A stretch of DNA of 64,000 nucleotides. It comes from Bradyrhizobium niftali. Lineage in GTDB: Bacteria > Pseudomonadota > Alphaproteobacteria > Rhizobiales > Xanthobacteraceae. A program made the translations under genes and the position numbers. The stretch is taken from contig NZ_SPQT01000018.1 in assembly GCF_004571025.1 (NCBI RefSeq), forward strand, positions 62,001 through 126,000, written 5' to 3'. This document shows, piece by piece, positions 17,156-25,731 of the stretch (positions are counted from its first letter, which is position 1; each line of letters begins with the position of its first letter). The notes under the pieces are model-generated. The model was not told the DNA's origin. It saw nothing but the letters and a program-made list of their open reading frames with translations, and did not search any database.

Positions 17156-17740
17156 ATGAAAACCACCCTGCTGAAATCCGAAGACTACACCCGCTCGCCC
17201 TGGAAGAACGGCGGCGGCATCTTCACCGATATCGCGGACGCCCATCGTGCAGGTAGCCCGGCGAAGGATTGGGACAGCCTGCTCTGGCGCTTTGCGTCCA
17301 CGCCGATCGTGGCGCCCGGTCCGTTCTCCTACATGCCCGGCATCGACCGCTTGCAGATGGTCGTCGCGGGGCGCGGGCTGGTGCTGAAAGCACCGGGGCA
17401 GGAATTCGACGAGCGCGAACCGTTCACGACCGTGCGCTTCACCGGCGAGCTCGAGATCGTGACCGAGCTCGAGGCCGGTCCCGTCGAGGTCGTGAACCTG
17501 ATGGCCCGGCGCGGTGCGGCGGAGATCGCGCTTCTGGCACTCCGGGAGCCCGGCGATCGGCCATTGTCCGCCGGCACGCATCTGGTTTACGCGGTTTCCG
17601 GCAATTGCAGCATTCGTCTCAATAGCGAGGAGTTTGTCATCCCCGATGGCAGCACGCTGAAGGTCGAGCTGACCGAGGCATCGCAACTCGCGCTCGTTTC
17701 GGGGCTGGCGGTGCTGGGATCGATCCGGCTCGCCGGCTAG
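17156..17740 (+). CDS. HutD family cupin-like protein
   Basis: A 194-residue HutD/Ves family protein. The opening LLKSEDYTRSPWKNGGGIFTDIA, then DWDSLLWRFASTPIVAPGPFSYMPGIDRLQMVVAGRGLVL, is diagnostic for the family, which adopts a double cupin fold. HutD is associated with histidine utilisation and may limit flux, but no hut genes are nearby. It lies alone between two cyclase genes. The start ATG at 17156 has a weak ribosome site (CCAGGAC). Confidence 0.85.
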   Translation: MKTTLLKSEDYTRSPWKNGGGIFTDIADAHRAGSPAKDWDSLLWRFASTPIVAPGPFSYMPGIDRLQMVVAGRGLVLKAPGQEFDEREPFTTVRFTGELEIVTELEAGPVEVVNLMARRGAAEIALLALREPGDRPLSAGTHLVYAVSGNCSIRLNSEEFVIPDGSTLKVELTEASQLALVSGLAVLGSIRLAG

Positions 17741-17786
17741 GCGGCAGCCGCGCGGCCGATGCGCACAATCCGGGCAACTGGCTAGG

Positions 17787-19055
17787 TTGACGCGGTCGCG
17801 CCGGAGCACGATATCTCCTCACGTGCAGACCGCCGCGAAGGGCCAGGATATGAACGCGCCAGACAAAAATCCGCCCGCCACGCTGTCCGACGGCGTCGTC
17901 GACTGGCTGACCAACGGTACGCGCGACGAGCGCTTCATCGACAATATCTTTGCGCAGATGTGTCTCCGCCTCCAGCAGGCCGGCATTCCGCTGAAGCGGT
18001 CCACGCTTCACGTCCTGATCCATCATCCGCAATGGCTGGGGGCCCGCTTCATGTGGTCCGACGGCATGCGCGAGGCCGAGATCGCGCGGGTCGATTATGA
18101 CGTGCGCGAGCGGTCCGAATTCATCGGCAGTCCCGCCAACGAAATGTTCGAGGGGGCGACCGAGGTGCGCGAGAACCTCGAACGCGATCCGGCGCTCGGC
18201 CGCAAGCACGCCCTCTATGACGAGATGCGGACCAAGGGCCTGACCGACTATGTGGCCTGGCCGCTCTACTACACCCTCGGCAAGCGCCATCTCGTCACCT
18301 TCGCGACCGACCGTCCCGGCGGTTTCAACGACGCGCACATCGCTGCGCTGAAGAAACTGCTGCCGGTGCTGGCGCTGGTCAGCGAAATCCGCATCAAGAA
18401 CCGGCTGGCGCGAACGCTGCTGGAGACCTATGTCGGCTCCCATGCCGGCGAGCTGATCCTGGCCGGCGCCACCAGGCGCGGCACCGGCACCACGGTGCGC
18501 GCCGCGATCATGATCTGCGACCTCAGGGATTTCACGAAAATCTCCGACAACTGGCCGCGCGACGACGTCATCGACCTGCTCAACGACTATTTCGACGCGA
18601 TGTCCGAGCCGATCGCGCGGCACGGCGGCGAGATCCTAAAGTTCATCGGCGACGGCCTGCTCGCGATCTTCCCGCTCAGCCAGCCCAATGCCTGCGCAAA
18701 CCTGCTGCATGCCGTGACCGAGGCCCGAGCGGCGATGGTCGCGCTGAACGAGCGGAATAACGGCAGCGGCCGCGCGCCGCTGAACTACGGCATCGGCGTC
18801 CATGTCGGCGACGTCATGTACGGCAATATCGGCTCGACCACCCGGCTCGACTTCACCGTGATCGGCCCCGCCGTCAACATGGCTTCGCGTCTCGAGGCGC
18901 TCACCAAGCAGCTGGGAAAAAAGGTGCTGCTGTCCCGCGCGTTCGCCGATTTGGTGGAGCCGAGATTCGAGCTGGAGCGGGTAGGCGAACACGAGGTGCG
19001 GGGATTCAGCGAACCGATCGAGCTGTTTGCGTTCGAGCCGGGCCCCACGACGTGA
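17787..19055 (+). CDS. Soluble class III adenylate/guanylate cyclase
   Basis: A 422-residue cytoplasmic cyclase; the ATG at 17850 (MNAPDKNPP) is probably the real start. Residues about 30-215 form an uncharacterised N-terminal sensor module containing QMCLRLQQAGIPLKRSTLHVLIHHPQWLGARFMW and YVAWPLYYTLGKRHLVTFAT, an arrangement seen in many rhizobial cyclases. The catalytic domain (about 235-400) has MICDLRDFTKISDNW, KFIGDGLLAIFP and FTVIGPAVNMASRLE. All usual metal, Lys and Asn/Arg positions are filled. No membrane segment is present. It is the second of three cyclases within 5 kb. Confidence 0.87.
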   Translation: MTRSRRSTISPHVQTAAKGQDMNAPDKNPPATLSDGVVDWLTNGTRDERFIDNIFAQMCLRLQQAGIPLKRSTLHVLIHHPQWLGARFMWSDGMREAEIARVDYDVRERSEFIGSPANEMFEGATEVRENLERDPALGRKHALYDEMRTKGLTDYVAWPLYYTLGKRHLVTFATDRPGGFNDAHIAALKKLLPVLALVSEIRIKNRLARTLLETYVGSHAGELILAGATRRGTGTTVRAAIMICDLRDFTKISDNWPRDDVIDLLNDYFDAMSEPIARHGGEILKFIGDGLLAIFPLSQPNACANLLHAVTEARAAMVALNERNNGSGRAPLNYGIGVHVGDVMYGNIGSTTRLDFTVIGPAVNMASRLEALTKQLGKKVLLSRAFADLVEPRFELERVGEHEVRGFSEPIELFAFEPGPTT

Positions 19056-19179
19056 TCGCGAGCTGACGCAAGCGCCATCGGCAAAATCTTCGATCGGGGA
19101 GTCTTGTTGCCAACGCGGGAATGTCCGACTACCCTTTACCCTGGGTAGCCCAAACGTTCCTACGATTGGCCGCGCGTTC

Positions 19180-19977
19180 ATGCCAAAATTTCTTCGCATC
19201 GGAGTCCATCAGTCCAACGTCTCCGGATACACGTCGAAGGCCTGGTGTGTCAGGCGCGTTGGCTCGGCGGTTTTCCTGAAGTGGGGCGCCGTGGAGGTCC
19301 ATGGCGCCGGAGACGGGCGCAAGGTCTACTGGTCGCGTCTGCCGCAGGAGAAGACCATTCGTTGCGGCACGGCGCAGCGTGCCCAGGACTATGCCAAGGC
19401 CGCGATCGCGCGGCGCCGCAACCATCGTTACGAGCCGCTGGCCGGGCCGATTGCGAACCGGCGCCGGTCGACCGGCGGCAGCGCCGAGCCCAAACAGGCA
19501 CTCGCCACCATCCTGATCGTCGATATCGTCGGTTCCACCGCAAAGGCCGCGAAGCTGGGCGATGCGCGCTGGACGAAGATCATGGGCCACTATTACGCGG
19601 CCGTCCGCAAGGAGCTGAAGACCTCGCGCGGCAAGGAAGTCACGACGACCGGCGACGGCGTGCTCGCGACGTTCAAGGCGGCCGCCGCCGGCATCAGCTG
19701 CGCGACTGCGATCCAGAAAGCCGTGCGCACGCTGGGCCTCGACATCAGGGTGGGCCTGCACGCCGGCGAATACACCATCAGCGGCGGCGAAATGGTCGGT
19801 CTCGCCTTTCACATCGGCACCCGTGTCGCCGCCAAGGCGCGCGCCGGCGAGGTCCTGGTGTCGAGTGCGGTGAAGGATTTGCTGAAGACCCAGTCGGCGA
19901 TCAGCTTCAGGGACCACGGGGTGCATCAGCTCAAGGGCGTGCCGGAGAAGTGGCGGCTGTGGCGGGTGGAGGGGTGA
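19180..19977 (+). CDS. WGR-like domain fused to class III cyclase domain
   Basis: A 265-residue protein (start ATG 19180; the frame continues upstream without support). Residues about 5-85 look like a WGR domain: SKAWCVRRVGSAVFLKWGAVEV, with KWG as the WGR-like core, and a GRKVYWSRLPQEKTIRCGT stretch followed by a helix. The cyclase domain (about 105-255) has LIVDIVGSTAKAAKLGDARW, TTTGDGVLATF and FHIGTRVAAKARAGE. The substrate-selecting lysine before the second metal site is threonine here and the catalytic asparagine is not evident, so activity and nucleotide are uncertain. Such a fusion is unusual and may tie nucleotide signalling to nucleic acid or protein binding. Confidence 0.75.
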   Translation: MPKFLRIGVHQSNVSGYTSKAWCVRRVGSAVFLKWGAVEVHGAGDGRKVYWSRLPQEKTIRCGTAQRAQDYAKAAIARRRNHRYEPLAGPIANRRRSTGGSAEPKQALATILIVDIVGSTAKAAKLGDARWTKIMGHYYAAVRKELKTSRGKEVTTTGDGVLATFKAAAAGISCATAIQKAVRTLGLDIRVGLHAGEYTISGGEMVGLAFHIGTRVAAKARAGEVLVSSAVKDLLKTQSAISFRDHGVHQLKGVPEKWRLWRVEG

Positions 19978-20021
19978 GGGGGCTTGTTATGAGCGGCAGG
20001 ATAGCGTCCGTCATGCTTCCG

Positions 20022-20065
20022 TGATTTTGCTGCGCTTTCGTCTGCGTTCGATCGTGTTCGTTGTG
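20022..20065 (-). repeat. Dispersed 43-nt repeat, integrase-tail type (copy 1)
   Basis: The stretch from GATTTTGCTGCGCTTTCG to GTTCGTTGTG matches 39709-39751 at 36 of 43 positions. In the second copy it precedes a tRNA 3' fragment, where tyrosine integrase genes commonly end. It lies 160 bp upstream of the sugar ABC operon. Confidence 0.5.
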
Positions 20066-20226
20066 CGTAGGAACCGAGCTCGCGTTTGACAAAGTCGACA
20101 TGGCGCCGCTACGTTCGGTAAAAAAGCGGCACGTTGCGCAATTCGCGCATTGGCACGCGGTGAACTGGTGTCATCGACCGGGCCGTATACGCGCCTTGAT
20201 CGACACGAGGTCAGGGAGGACAAGTC

Positions 20227-21519
20227 ATGAGCGGCTTTGCGCTTTCGCGTCGTTCATTGATCGGAGCCGGTATCGGCGGTGCAACGCTGGCGGGCCTCGG
20301 CGATTTTTCCGCTGTGGCGGGGGAGTTGCGGCTGCGCATGTTCTGGTGGGGCGCCAAGGAACGGGCGGAGCGCACCGACAAGGTCAACAAGCTCTATGTG
20401 AGCGGCCATCCGGAGGTGACGATCGCCGGCGAGTCGCTAGGCTGGACCGACTACTGGGCGCGGCTTGCGACGCAAACCGCCGGCCGCAATGCAGCCGACG
20501 TGCTGCAGATGGATTACCGCTACATCTACGAATACGCCCGCCGCGGCGCGCTGTTGCCGCTGGACAATTACGTGCCGAACGCTCTCAACCTGACGGATTT
20601 CAGCCCGGCCGCGGTCGACAGCGGCAAGGTCGACGGCAAGATCTACGGCGTCAGCCTCGGCCTCAACTCAACGGCGATGGTCTACGACAAGGCGCTGATC
20701 CAGAGTCTCGGCTTGAGAGAGCCGGTCTGGAACATGACATGGAGCGAGATTGGCGATCTCGCCGCCGAGATCACCAAGGCCGCCAAGCGCGACGGTTTTA
20801 CGGGCATGGAGGACGGCGGCCGCAACGAGCCGCTTCTCGAGGTCTGGCTCACCCAGCGCGGCAAGTCGCTGTACACGGGCGAAGGCAAGGTCGGCTACGA
20901 CGAAAAGGACATGGCCGAATGGTTCGCGTTCTGGAGCGACCTGCGCAAACGCGGCGCCAGCGCCGCGCCGGATACCCAGGCGCTCGACCGCGGCGAGATC
21001 GACTCGAACCTGTTGTCGATCGGCAAGACGGCGATGGCGTTTGCCCACTCCAACCAGCTGGTCGGCTTCCAGGCCATCAGCAAGAGCAAGCTCGGCCTGT
21101 CCACCTATCCCGATGGAGGAAAAGGCGCGAAGCCCGGCCAGTATCTGAAGCCGGCCATGATGTGGAGCGTCGCGGCGCAGTCGAAACAGGCCGAGGCGGC
21201 GGTCAAGCTCGTGAGTTACTTCGTCGCCGACCTCGAAGCCGGCAAGGTGCTCGGCGTCGAACGCGGCGTGCCGCCGTCATCAGCGGTGCGCAACGTCGTG
21301 ACGCCGACGCTCGACGACCTCGGTCGCGCCATGGTCGACTACATCAGCCTGGTCAGCGACAAGGTTGGGCCGTTGCCGCCTCCGCCGCCGCGCGGCGCCG
21401 GCGAAATCCAGAGCGTGCTGCGGCGCGTCAATGAGCAGGTCGGTTTCGGCCGCCTGACCCCCGCCGACGGTGCCAAGCAGTTTGTCGCCGAGGCGGCCGC
21501 CGTGCTGGCCCGCGGATAG
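20227..21519 (+). CDS. Sugar ABC transporter substrate-binding protein
   Basis: A 430-residue family 1 solute-binding protein. The N-terminus carries a Tat-like signal (SRRSLIGAGIGGATLAGLG) rather than a plain Sec signal. Further features are LRMFWWGAKERAERTDKVNKLY, AADVLQMDYRYIYEYARRGALLPLD and KIYGVSLGLNSTAMVYDKAL, the standard carbohydrate-binding arrangement. A GGGAGG site precedes the ATG. It heads a five-gene operon with two permeases and two Gfo/Idh/MocA enzymes, suggesting uptake and oxidation of a sugar or polyol. The exact sugar is unknown. Confidence 0.88.
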   Translation: MSGFALSRRSLIGAGIGGATLAGLGDFSAVAGELRLRMFWWGAKERAERTDKVNKLYVSGHPEVTIAGESLGWTDYWARLATQTAGRNAADVLQMDYRYIYEYARRGALLPLDNYVPNALNLTDFSPAAVDSGKVDGKIYGVSLGLNSTAMVYDKALIQSLGLREPVWNMTWSEIGDLAAEITKAAKRDGFTGMEDGGRNEPLLEVWLTQRGKSLYTGEGKVGYDEKDMAEWFAFWSDLRKRGASAAPDTQALDRGEIDSNLLSIGKTAMAFAHSNQLVGFQAISKSKLGLSTYPDGGKGAKPGQYLKPAMMWSVAAQSKQAEAAVKLVSYFVADLEAGKVLGVERGVPPSSAVRNVVTPTLDDLGRAMVDYISLVSDKVGPLPPPPPRGAGEIQSVLRRVNEQVGFGRLTPADGAKQFVAEAAAVLARG

Positions 21520-21524
21520 AAGCG

Positions 21525-22460
21525 GTGGCGGATACACTGATCGACGCTGCCACACCCGTCGCGGCCGCACGCGCGCCCGAATCCTCCTGGCGCGACAGCG
21601 CCGCGGGCTATCTGTTTCTCGCGCCCTGGCTGATCGGCTTTTTCGGGCTCACGCTGGGGCCGGCGCTGGTCTCGCTGTATCTGTCGTTCACGGATTACGA
21701 CCTGTTGAGTAATCCTCGCTGGGTCGGCGCCGCCAACTACGTGCGCATCGCGACCAGCGATCCCAAGTTCAGCGCGGCGATGCACGTCACCTTCCTCTAT
21801 GTGGCGCTGGCCGTGCCGTTCAAGCTCACCTTCGCGCTCCTGGTGGCAACGATCCTGAACCGGGGCCTCCGCGGCCTGCCGCTGTACCGGGCAATCTTCT
21901 ATCTGCCGTCGCTGATCGGCGCCAGCGTTGCCATCTCGGTGCTGTGGCGCCAGTTGTTCGCCGGCGACGGCCTGCTCAACCAGGCGCTGAAGCTCGTGGG
22001 CATTCATGGACCGAGCTGGATCTCCAATCCCGACACCGCCCTCTACACCCTGGTGGCGCTGAGCGTGTGGCAGTTCGGCTCGCCGATGATCATCTTCCTC
22101 GCCGGCCTGCGCCAAATTCCGAAGGACGTCTATGAGGCCGCTGAGATCGATGGCGCCAGCCGCAGCCAGCAATTCTGGCGGATCACCCTGCCGCTGCTGA
22201 CGCCGGTGGTCTTCTTCAACGTCGTGGTGCAGACCATCGACGCCTTCAAGGCATTCACGCCGGCCTTCATCATCAGCGGGGGCACCGGCGGCCCGATCGA
22301 TGCGACGCTGTTCTATACGCTCTATCTCTACCAAGAAGCCTTTGCCTATTTCCGCATGGGTTATGCCTCCGCGCTGGCCTGGGTGCTGGTGGTGATCATC
22401 GCGGCCTTCACCGCGTTGTCCTTCCTGTCATCGCGCTACTGGGTGCACTACGATGGTTGA
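21525..22460 (+). CDS. Sugar ABC transporter permease (MalF/UgpA-like)
   Basis: A 311-residue permease with about six transmembrane helices, starting with GYLFLAPWLIGFFGLTLGPALVSLYLSFTDYD, characteristic of the MalF/UgpA branch. The EAA loop is YEAAEIDGASRSQQFWRITLPLLTP (about 205-230), the contact site for the ATPase. The start GTG/ATG region is five bases after the stop of the binding-protein gene; its 3' end overlaps the second permease by 8 bp. No ATPase gene is in the operon, so a shared MsmK/UgpC-type subunit is implied. Confidence 0.9.
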   Translation: MADTLIDAATPVAAARAPESSWRDSAAGYLFLAPWLIGFFGLTLGPALVSLYLSFTDYDLLSNPRWVGAANYVRIATSDPKFSAAMHVTFLYVALAVPFKLTFALLVATILNRGLRGLPLYRAIFYLPSLIGASVAISVLWRQLFAGDGLLNQALKLVGIHGPSWISNPDTALYTLVALSVWQFGSPMIIFLAGLRQIPKDVYEAAEIDGASRSQQFWRITLPLLTPVVFFNVVVQTIDAFKAFTPAFIISGGTGGPIDATLFYTLYLYQEAFAYFRMGYASALAWVLVVIIAAFTALSFLSSRYWVHYDG

Positions 22461-23325
22461 TCTCGCGACATCGGATGAGATTCCGCACCCTCGCAACGGA
22501 CGCGGCCGCGCGCTGATCTATCATGTCGTGCTGTGCCTCGCCTCGATTGCCATGCTGTATCCGCTGTTGTGGATGCTGGCGAGCTCGTTCAAACCGGACA
22601 GCGACATCTTTGGCGACGCCTCGCTGTGGCCGCGCCATTTCAGCCTCGACGCCTACTGGCGCGGCTGGTCCGGGCTGCAGGTGACCTTCGGAAGGTTCTT
22701 CCTGAATTCGCTCGTGGTTTCGCTGTGCAGCGTGGTCGGCAACGTGATGTCGTGCTCGCTCGCGGCCTACGCGTTCGCCCGACTGAAATTCCGCGGCCAG
22801 AAGTTCTGGTTCGCGCTGATGCTCGGCACCCTGATGCTGCCGTACCACGTGACGTTGATCCCGCAATACATCCTGTTCCTCAATCTCGACTGGGTCGACA
22901 CCTTCCTGCCGCTGATCGTGCCGAAATTCCTGGCGGTGGACGCCTTCTTCATCTTCCTGCTGGTGCAGTTCTTCCGCTCCATCCCGCGCGAACTCGACGA
23001 GGCCGCGATGATCGACGGCTGCGGGCCGTGGCGCATCTACTGGATCGTGATCCTGCCGCTGTCGGTGCCGGCGCTTGCCACTGCCGCGGTCTTCACCTTC
23101 ATCTGGACCTGGGACGACTTCTTCGGGCCGCTGATCTATCTCAACGACATGAATTCCTACACCGTGCAGCTCGGCTTGCGCAGCTTTGTCGATTCCACCG
23201 GCAAATCCGACTGGAGCGGCCTGTTCGCCATGTCGACGCTGACGCTGCTGCCGCTGTTCGTCCTCTTCCTGCTGTTCCAGCGTCTCTTGATCGACGGCAT
23301 CGCCACCACAGGGATGAAGGGGTGA
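22453..23325 (+). CDS. Sugar ABC transporter permease (MalG/UgpE-like)
   Basis: A 290-residue permease with six predicted helices. The first helix (HVVLCLASIAMLYPLLWMLASSF) and the EAA loop RELDEAAMIDGCGPWRIYWIVILPLSVPAL are typical of the MalG/UgpE branch. The segment LMLPYHVTLIPQYILFL lies ahead of the loop. It overlaps the upstream permease by 8 bp and is followed, after 49 bp, by the first oxidoreductase gene. It pairs with the upstream permease to form the membrane channel. Confidence 0.9.
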   Translation: MVDLATSDEIPHPRNGRGRALIYHVVLCLASIAMLYPLLWMLASSFKPDSDIFGDASLWPRHFSLDAYWRGWSGLQVTFGRFFLNSLVVSLCSVVGNVMSCSLAAYAFARLKFRGQKFWFALMLGTLMLPYHVTLIPQYILFLNLDWVDTFLPLIVPKFLAVDAFFIFLLVQFFRSIPRELDEAAMIDGCGPWRIYWIVILPLSVPALATAAVFTFIWTWDDFFGPLIYLNDMNSYTVQLGLRSFVDSTGKSDWSGLFAMSTLTLLPLFVLFLLFQRLLIDGIATTGMKG

Positions 23326-23374
23326 CGATATCGGACGCATCCCCGCATCGACTGCTAACCAGGGAAGAAAAGTC

Positions 23375-24382
23375 ATGAGCAAACTGCGCTTCGCCGCGAT
23401 CGGCATCAATCATGCTCACATCTATGGCCAGGTCGATTGCCTGCTGCGCGCCGGCGCCGAGCTGGTCGGCTTTCATGCCGTCGAGGACGATTTGGCCAGG
23501 GCTTTCGCGGCGAAATATCCGCTAGTCCCGCGCGTAGCCGAGCGGGCGAGATTGCTCGACGACAAGACCATCGCACTGATCCTCTCGTCCGGCATCCCCG
23601 CCGACCGCGCTCCGCTCGGCATCGAGGTGATGCGCCACGGCAAGGACTATATGAGTGACAAGCCGGGCATGACGTCGCTGGAGCAATTGGCCGAGGTGCG
23701 CCGGGTCCAGGCCGAGACAAAGCGGATCTATTCGGTCTGCTACTCCGAGCATTTCGAGACCCGCTCCACAGTGAAGGCGGGCGAACTGATCGCGGCCGGC
23801 GCCATCGGCAAGGTCATCAACACCGTCGGGCTCGGCCCGCACAAACTGAAGAATCTGCCGCGGCCCGACTGGTTCTATTCGCGCGAGCGCACCGGCGGCG
23901 TGTTGACCGACATCGCCTCGCATCAATGCGAACAGTTCCTGTTCTTCGCCGACGCGCTCGATGCCAAGGTCGTCAGCGCGACAGTCGCCAACCGCGCCAA
24001 TCCGGACCGGCCGGAATTGCAGGATTTCGGCGAAATGCTGCTGCGGACCGGTGATGTCACCGGCTACGTCCGCGTCGACTGGTTTACCCCCGACGGTCTG
24101 CCCAATTGGGGTGACGGCCGGATCACCATTCTCGGCACCGAGGGGTACATGGAGCTGCGCAAATATATCGACGTCGCCGGGCAGCCCGGCATCGAGCATC
24201 TCATCATGGTCGACCGCAAGGGTGTCCACCGGATCGACTGTTCCAATGTCGAATTGCCCTATGGCCGCCAGCTCATCTCCGATGTGCTCAATCGCACCGA
24301 GACCGCGATTCCGCAGGCACGCTGCTTCAAGGCCATGGAGCTGGCGCTCACCGCGCAGGCGATGGCGGAAGGAAGGGCTTAA
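23375..24382 (+). CDS. Gfo/Idh/MocA family oxidoreductase
   Basis: A 335-residue NAD(P)-dependent oxidoreductase. The N-terminal Rossmann domain opens with LRFAAIGINHAHIYGQVDCLLRAGAELVGFHAVED. The usual EKP motif is replaced by SDKPGMTSLEQL, a lysine-keeping variant, and the C-terminal sheet domain contains GVLTDIASHQCEQFLFF with the GG-DIxxH-type catalytic histidine region. A GAAGAAAAGT stretch precedes the ATG. Members oxidise sugars, inositols or amino sugars; here it probably acts on the imported substrate together with the next gene. Confidence 0.87.
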   Translation: MSKLRFAAIGINHAHIYGQVDCLLRAGAELVGFHAVEDDLARAFAAKYPLVPRVAERARLLDDKTIALILSSGIPADRAPLGIEVMRHGKDYMSDKPGMTSLEQLAEVRRVQAETKRIYSVCYSEHFETRSTVKAGELIAAGAIGKVINTVGLGPHKLKNLPRPDWFYSRERTGGVLTDIASHQCEQFLFFADALDAKVVSATVANRANPDRPELQDFGEMLLRTGDVTGYVRVDWFTPDGLPNWGDGRITILGTEGYMELRKYIDVAGQPGIEHLIMVDRKGVHRIDCSNVELPYGRQLISDVLNRTETAIPQARCFKAMELALTAQAMAEGRA

Positions 24383-24385
24383 GGC

Positions 24386-25492
24386 ATGTCGAAACCCAAG
24401 TCGAAACCCAAGTCGAAACCGAAGACGGTCGCCGTTATCGGCTGCGGCATCGGCCGCAACCATATCGCCGAGGGCTACGCGCGCTTGCGCGATCAGTTCG
24501 ATTTGCAGGTGATCTGCGACCTCAGTCAGGAGCGCCTTACCGCTGTCGGCGATGAGTTCTCGGTGCCGCGTCGTACCACCTCATTCGACGAGGTGCTGGC
24601 CATGGGCGACATCGACATCGTCGATATCTGCACGCCGCCAACGCTGCACTTTCCGCAAGTTATGGCGGCGCTCGCCGCCGGCAAGCAGGTGGTCTGCGAA
24701 AAGCCGCTTGTCGGCTCGCTGCACGAGATCGACCAACTCACCGCCGCCGAGACCCGGGCGCGCGGGCGCATCATGCCGGTGTTCCAATATCGTTTCGGCA
24801 ACGGCCTGCAGAAGGCGCGGCGCATTATCGAGCTCGGCCTCGCCGGCAAGCCGTATCTCGCGACCGTCGAGACCGCGTGGCTGCGCGGCGCCAAATACTA
24901 TTCAGTGCCGTGGCGCGGCCGCTTCGAGACCGAACTGGGCGGGGCGCTGCTCACCCACGCCATCCACTCCCACGACATCCTCACCTGGCTGATGGGCGAC
25001 GTCGCCTCGGCGTTTGCGCGCACCGCAACGCGCGTTAACACGATCGAGGTTGAAGATTGCGCCGTGGCAAGCCTTGTGATGGAAAGCGGCGCGCTGGCCT
25101 CCTTGGTCGCAACGCTGGGTTCGGCCAGGGAGATCAGCCGCCTTCGGCTTTGCTTCGAGCACGTCACCTTTGAGAGCTCGCTCGCGCCCTATGCCCCTGG
25201 CGACGATCCCTGGCAGATCATCGCCACCTCGCCCGAGGCCGAGGCGCGTATCGCTAAAGCGCTGGAAGGTTTTACGTTCGTGCCATCGCGGTTCGAAGGC
25301 TTGATGGCGGCCTATCATCAGGCGCTGGAAAGCAACGGGCCGTTGCCGGTGACGCTAGAGGACGCGCGGCGTTCGCTGGAGCTGATCACTGCGCTCTATC
25401 ACGCCGCGGAAACCGGCACGGCGGTGGCGCTGCCGATCGGCAAGGAGCATCCGAAATATGGCGGGTGGCGCCCGGGAGCGACGCCCGCGTAG
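24386..25492 (+). CDS. Gfo/Idh/MocA family oxidoreductase (second)
   Basis: A 368-residue paralogue of the preceding protein. The Rossmann motif is VAVIGCGIGRNHIAEGYARL, the EKP motif is VVCEKPLVGS, and the catalytic region is LGGALLTHAIHSHDIL. The extreme N-terminus SKPKSKPKSKPK is encoded by three tandem copies of a 12-bp unit (TCGAAACCCAAG-like), an apparent slippage expansion that adds a basic tail. Only three bases separate it from the upstream gene. The pair suggests a two-step oxidation or epimerisation of one sugar. Confidence 0.87.
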   Translation: MSKPKSKPKSKPKTVAVIGCGIGRNHIAEGYARLRDQFDLQVICDLSQERLTAVGDEFSVPRRTTSFDEVLAMGDIDIVDICTPPTLHFPQVMAALAAGKQVVCEKPLVGSLHEIDQLTAAETRARGRIMPVFQYRFGNGLQKARRIIELGLAGKPYLATVETAWLRGAKYYSVPWRGRFETELGGALLTHAIHSHDILTWLMGDVASAFARTATRVNTIEVEDCAVASLVMESGALASLVATLGSAREISRLRLCFEHVTFESSLAPYAPGDDPWQIIATSPEAEARIAKALEGFTFVPSRFEGLMAAYHQALESNGPLPVTLEDARRSLELITALYHAAETGTAVALPIGKEHPKYGGWRPGATPA

Positions 25493-25731
25493 CTCGGCCA
25501 GTGACGCGCAGAAAGCTCGGGCGGTAACGATCGTTACCCGAATGGGCGGAGACACCGGTGAGCGGTGGCTCCGGTCGCGGATCTTTGCCCGAGACTGGAG
25601 CGTGACCGACCGAAGGGCTGGCCGCCCAAACGTCCTTTCTCAGTTTACCCCAATAGCAGACATCTGGAGGACGAAAGCGGAGGTCCGAAAAGTGCCACAA
25701 GCGGACTAGTGCGCCGGGACGACTAATACGT

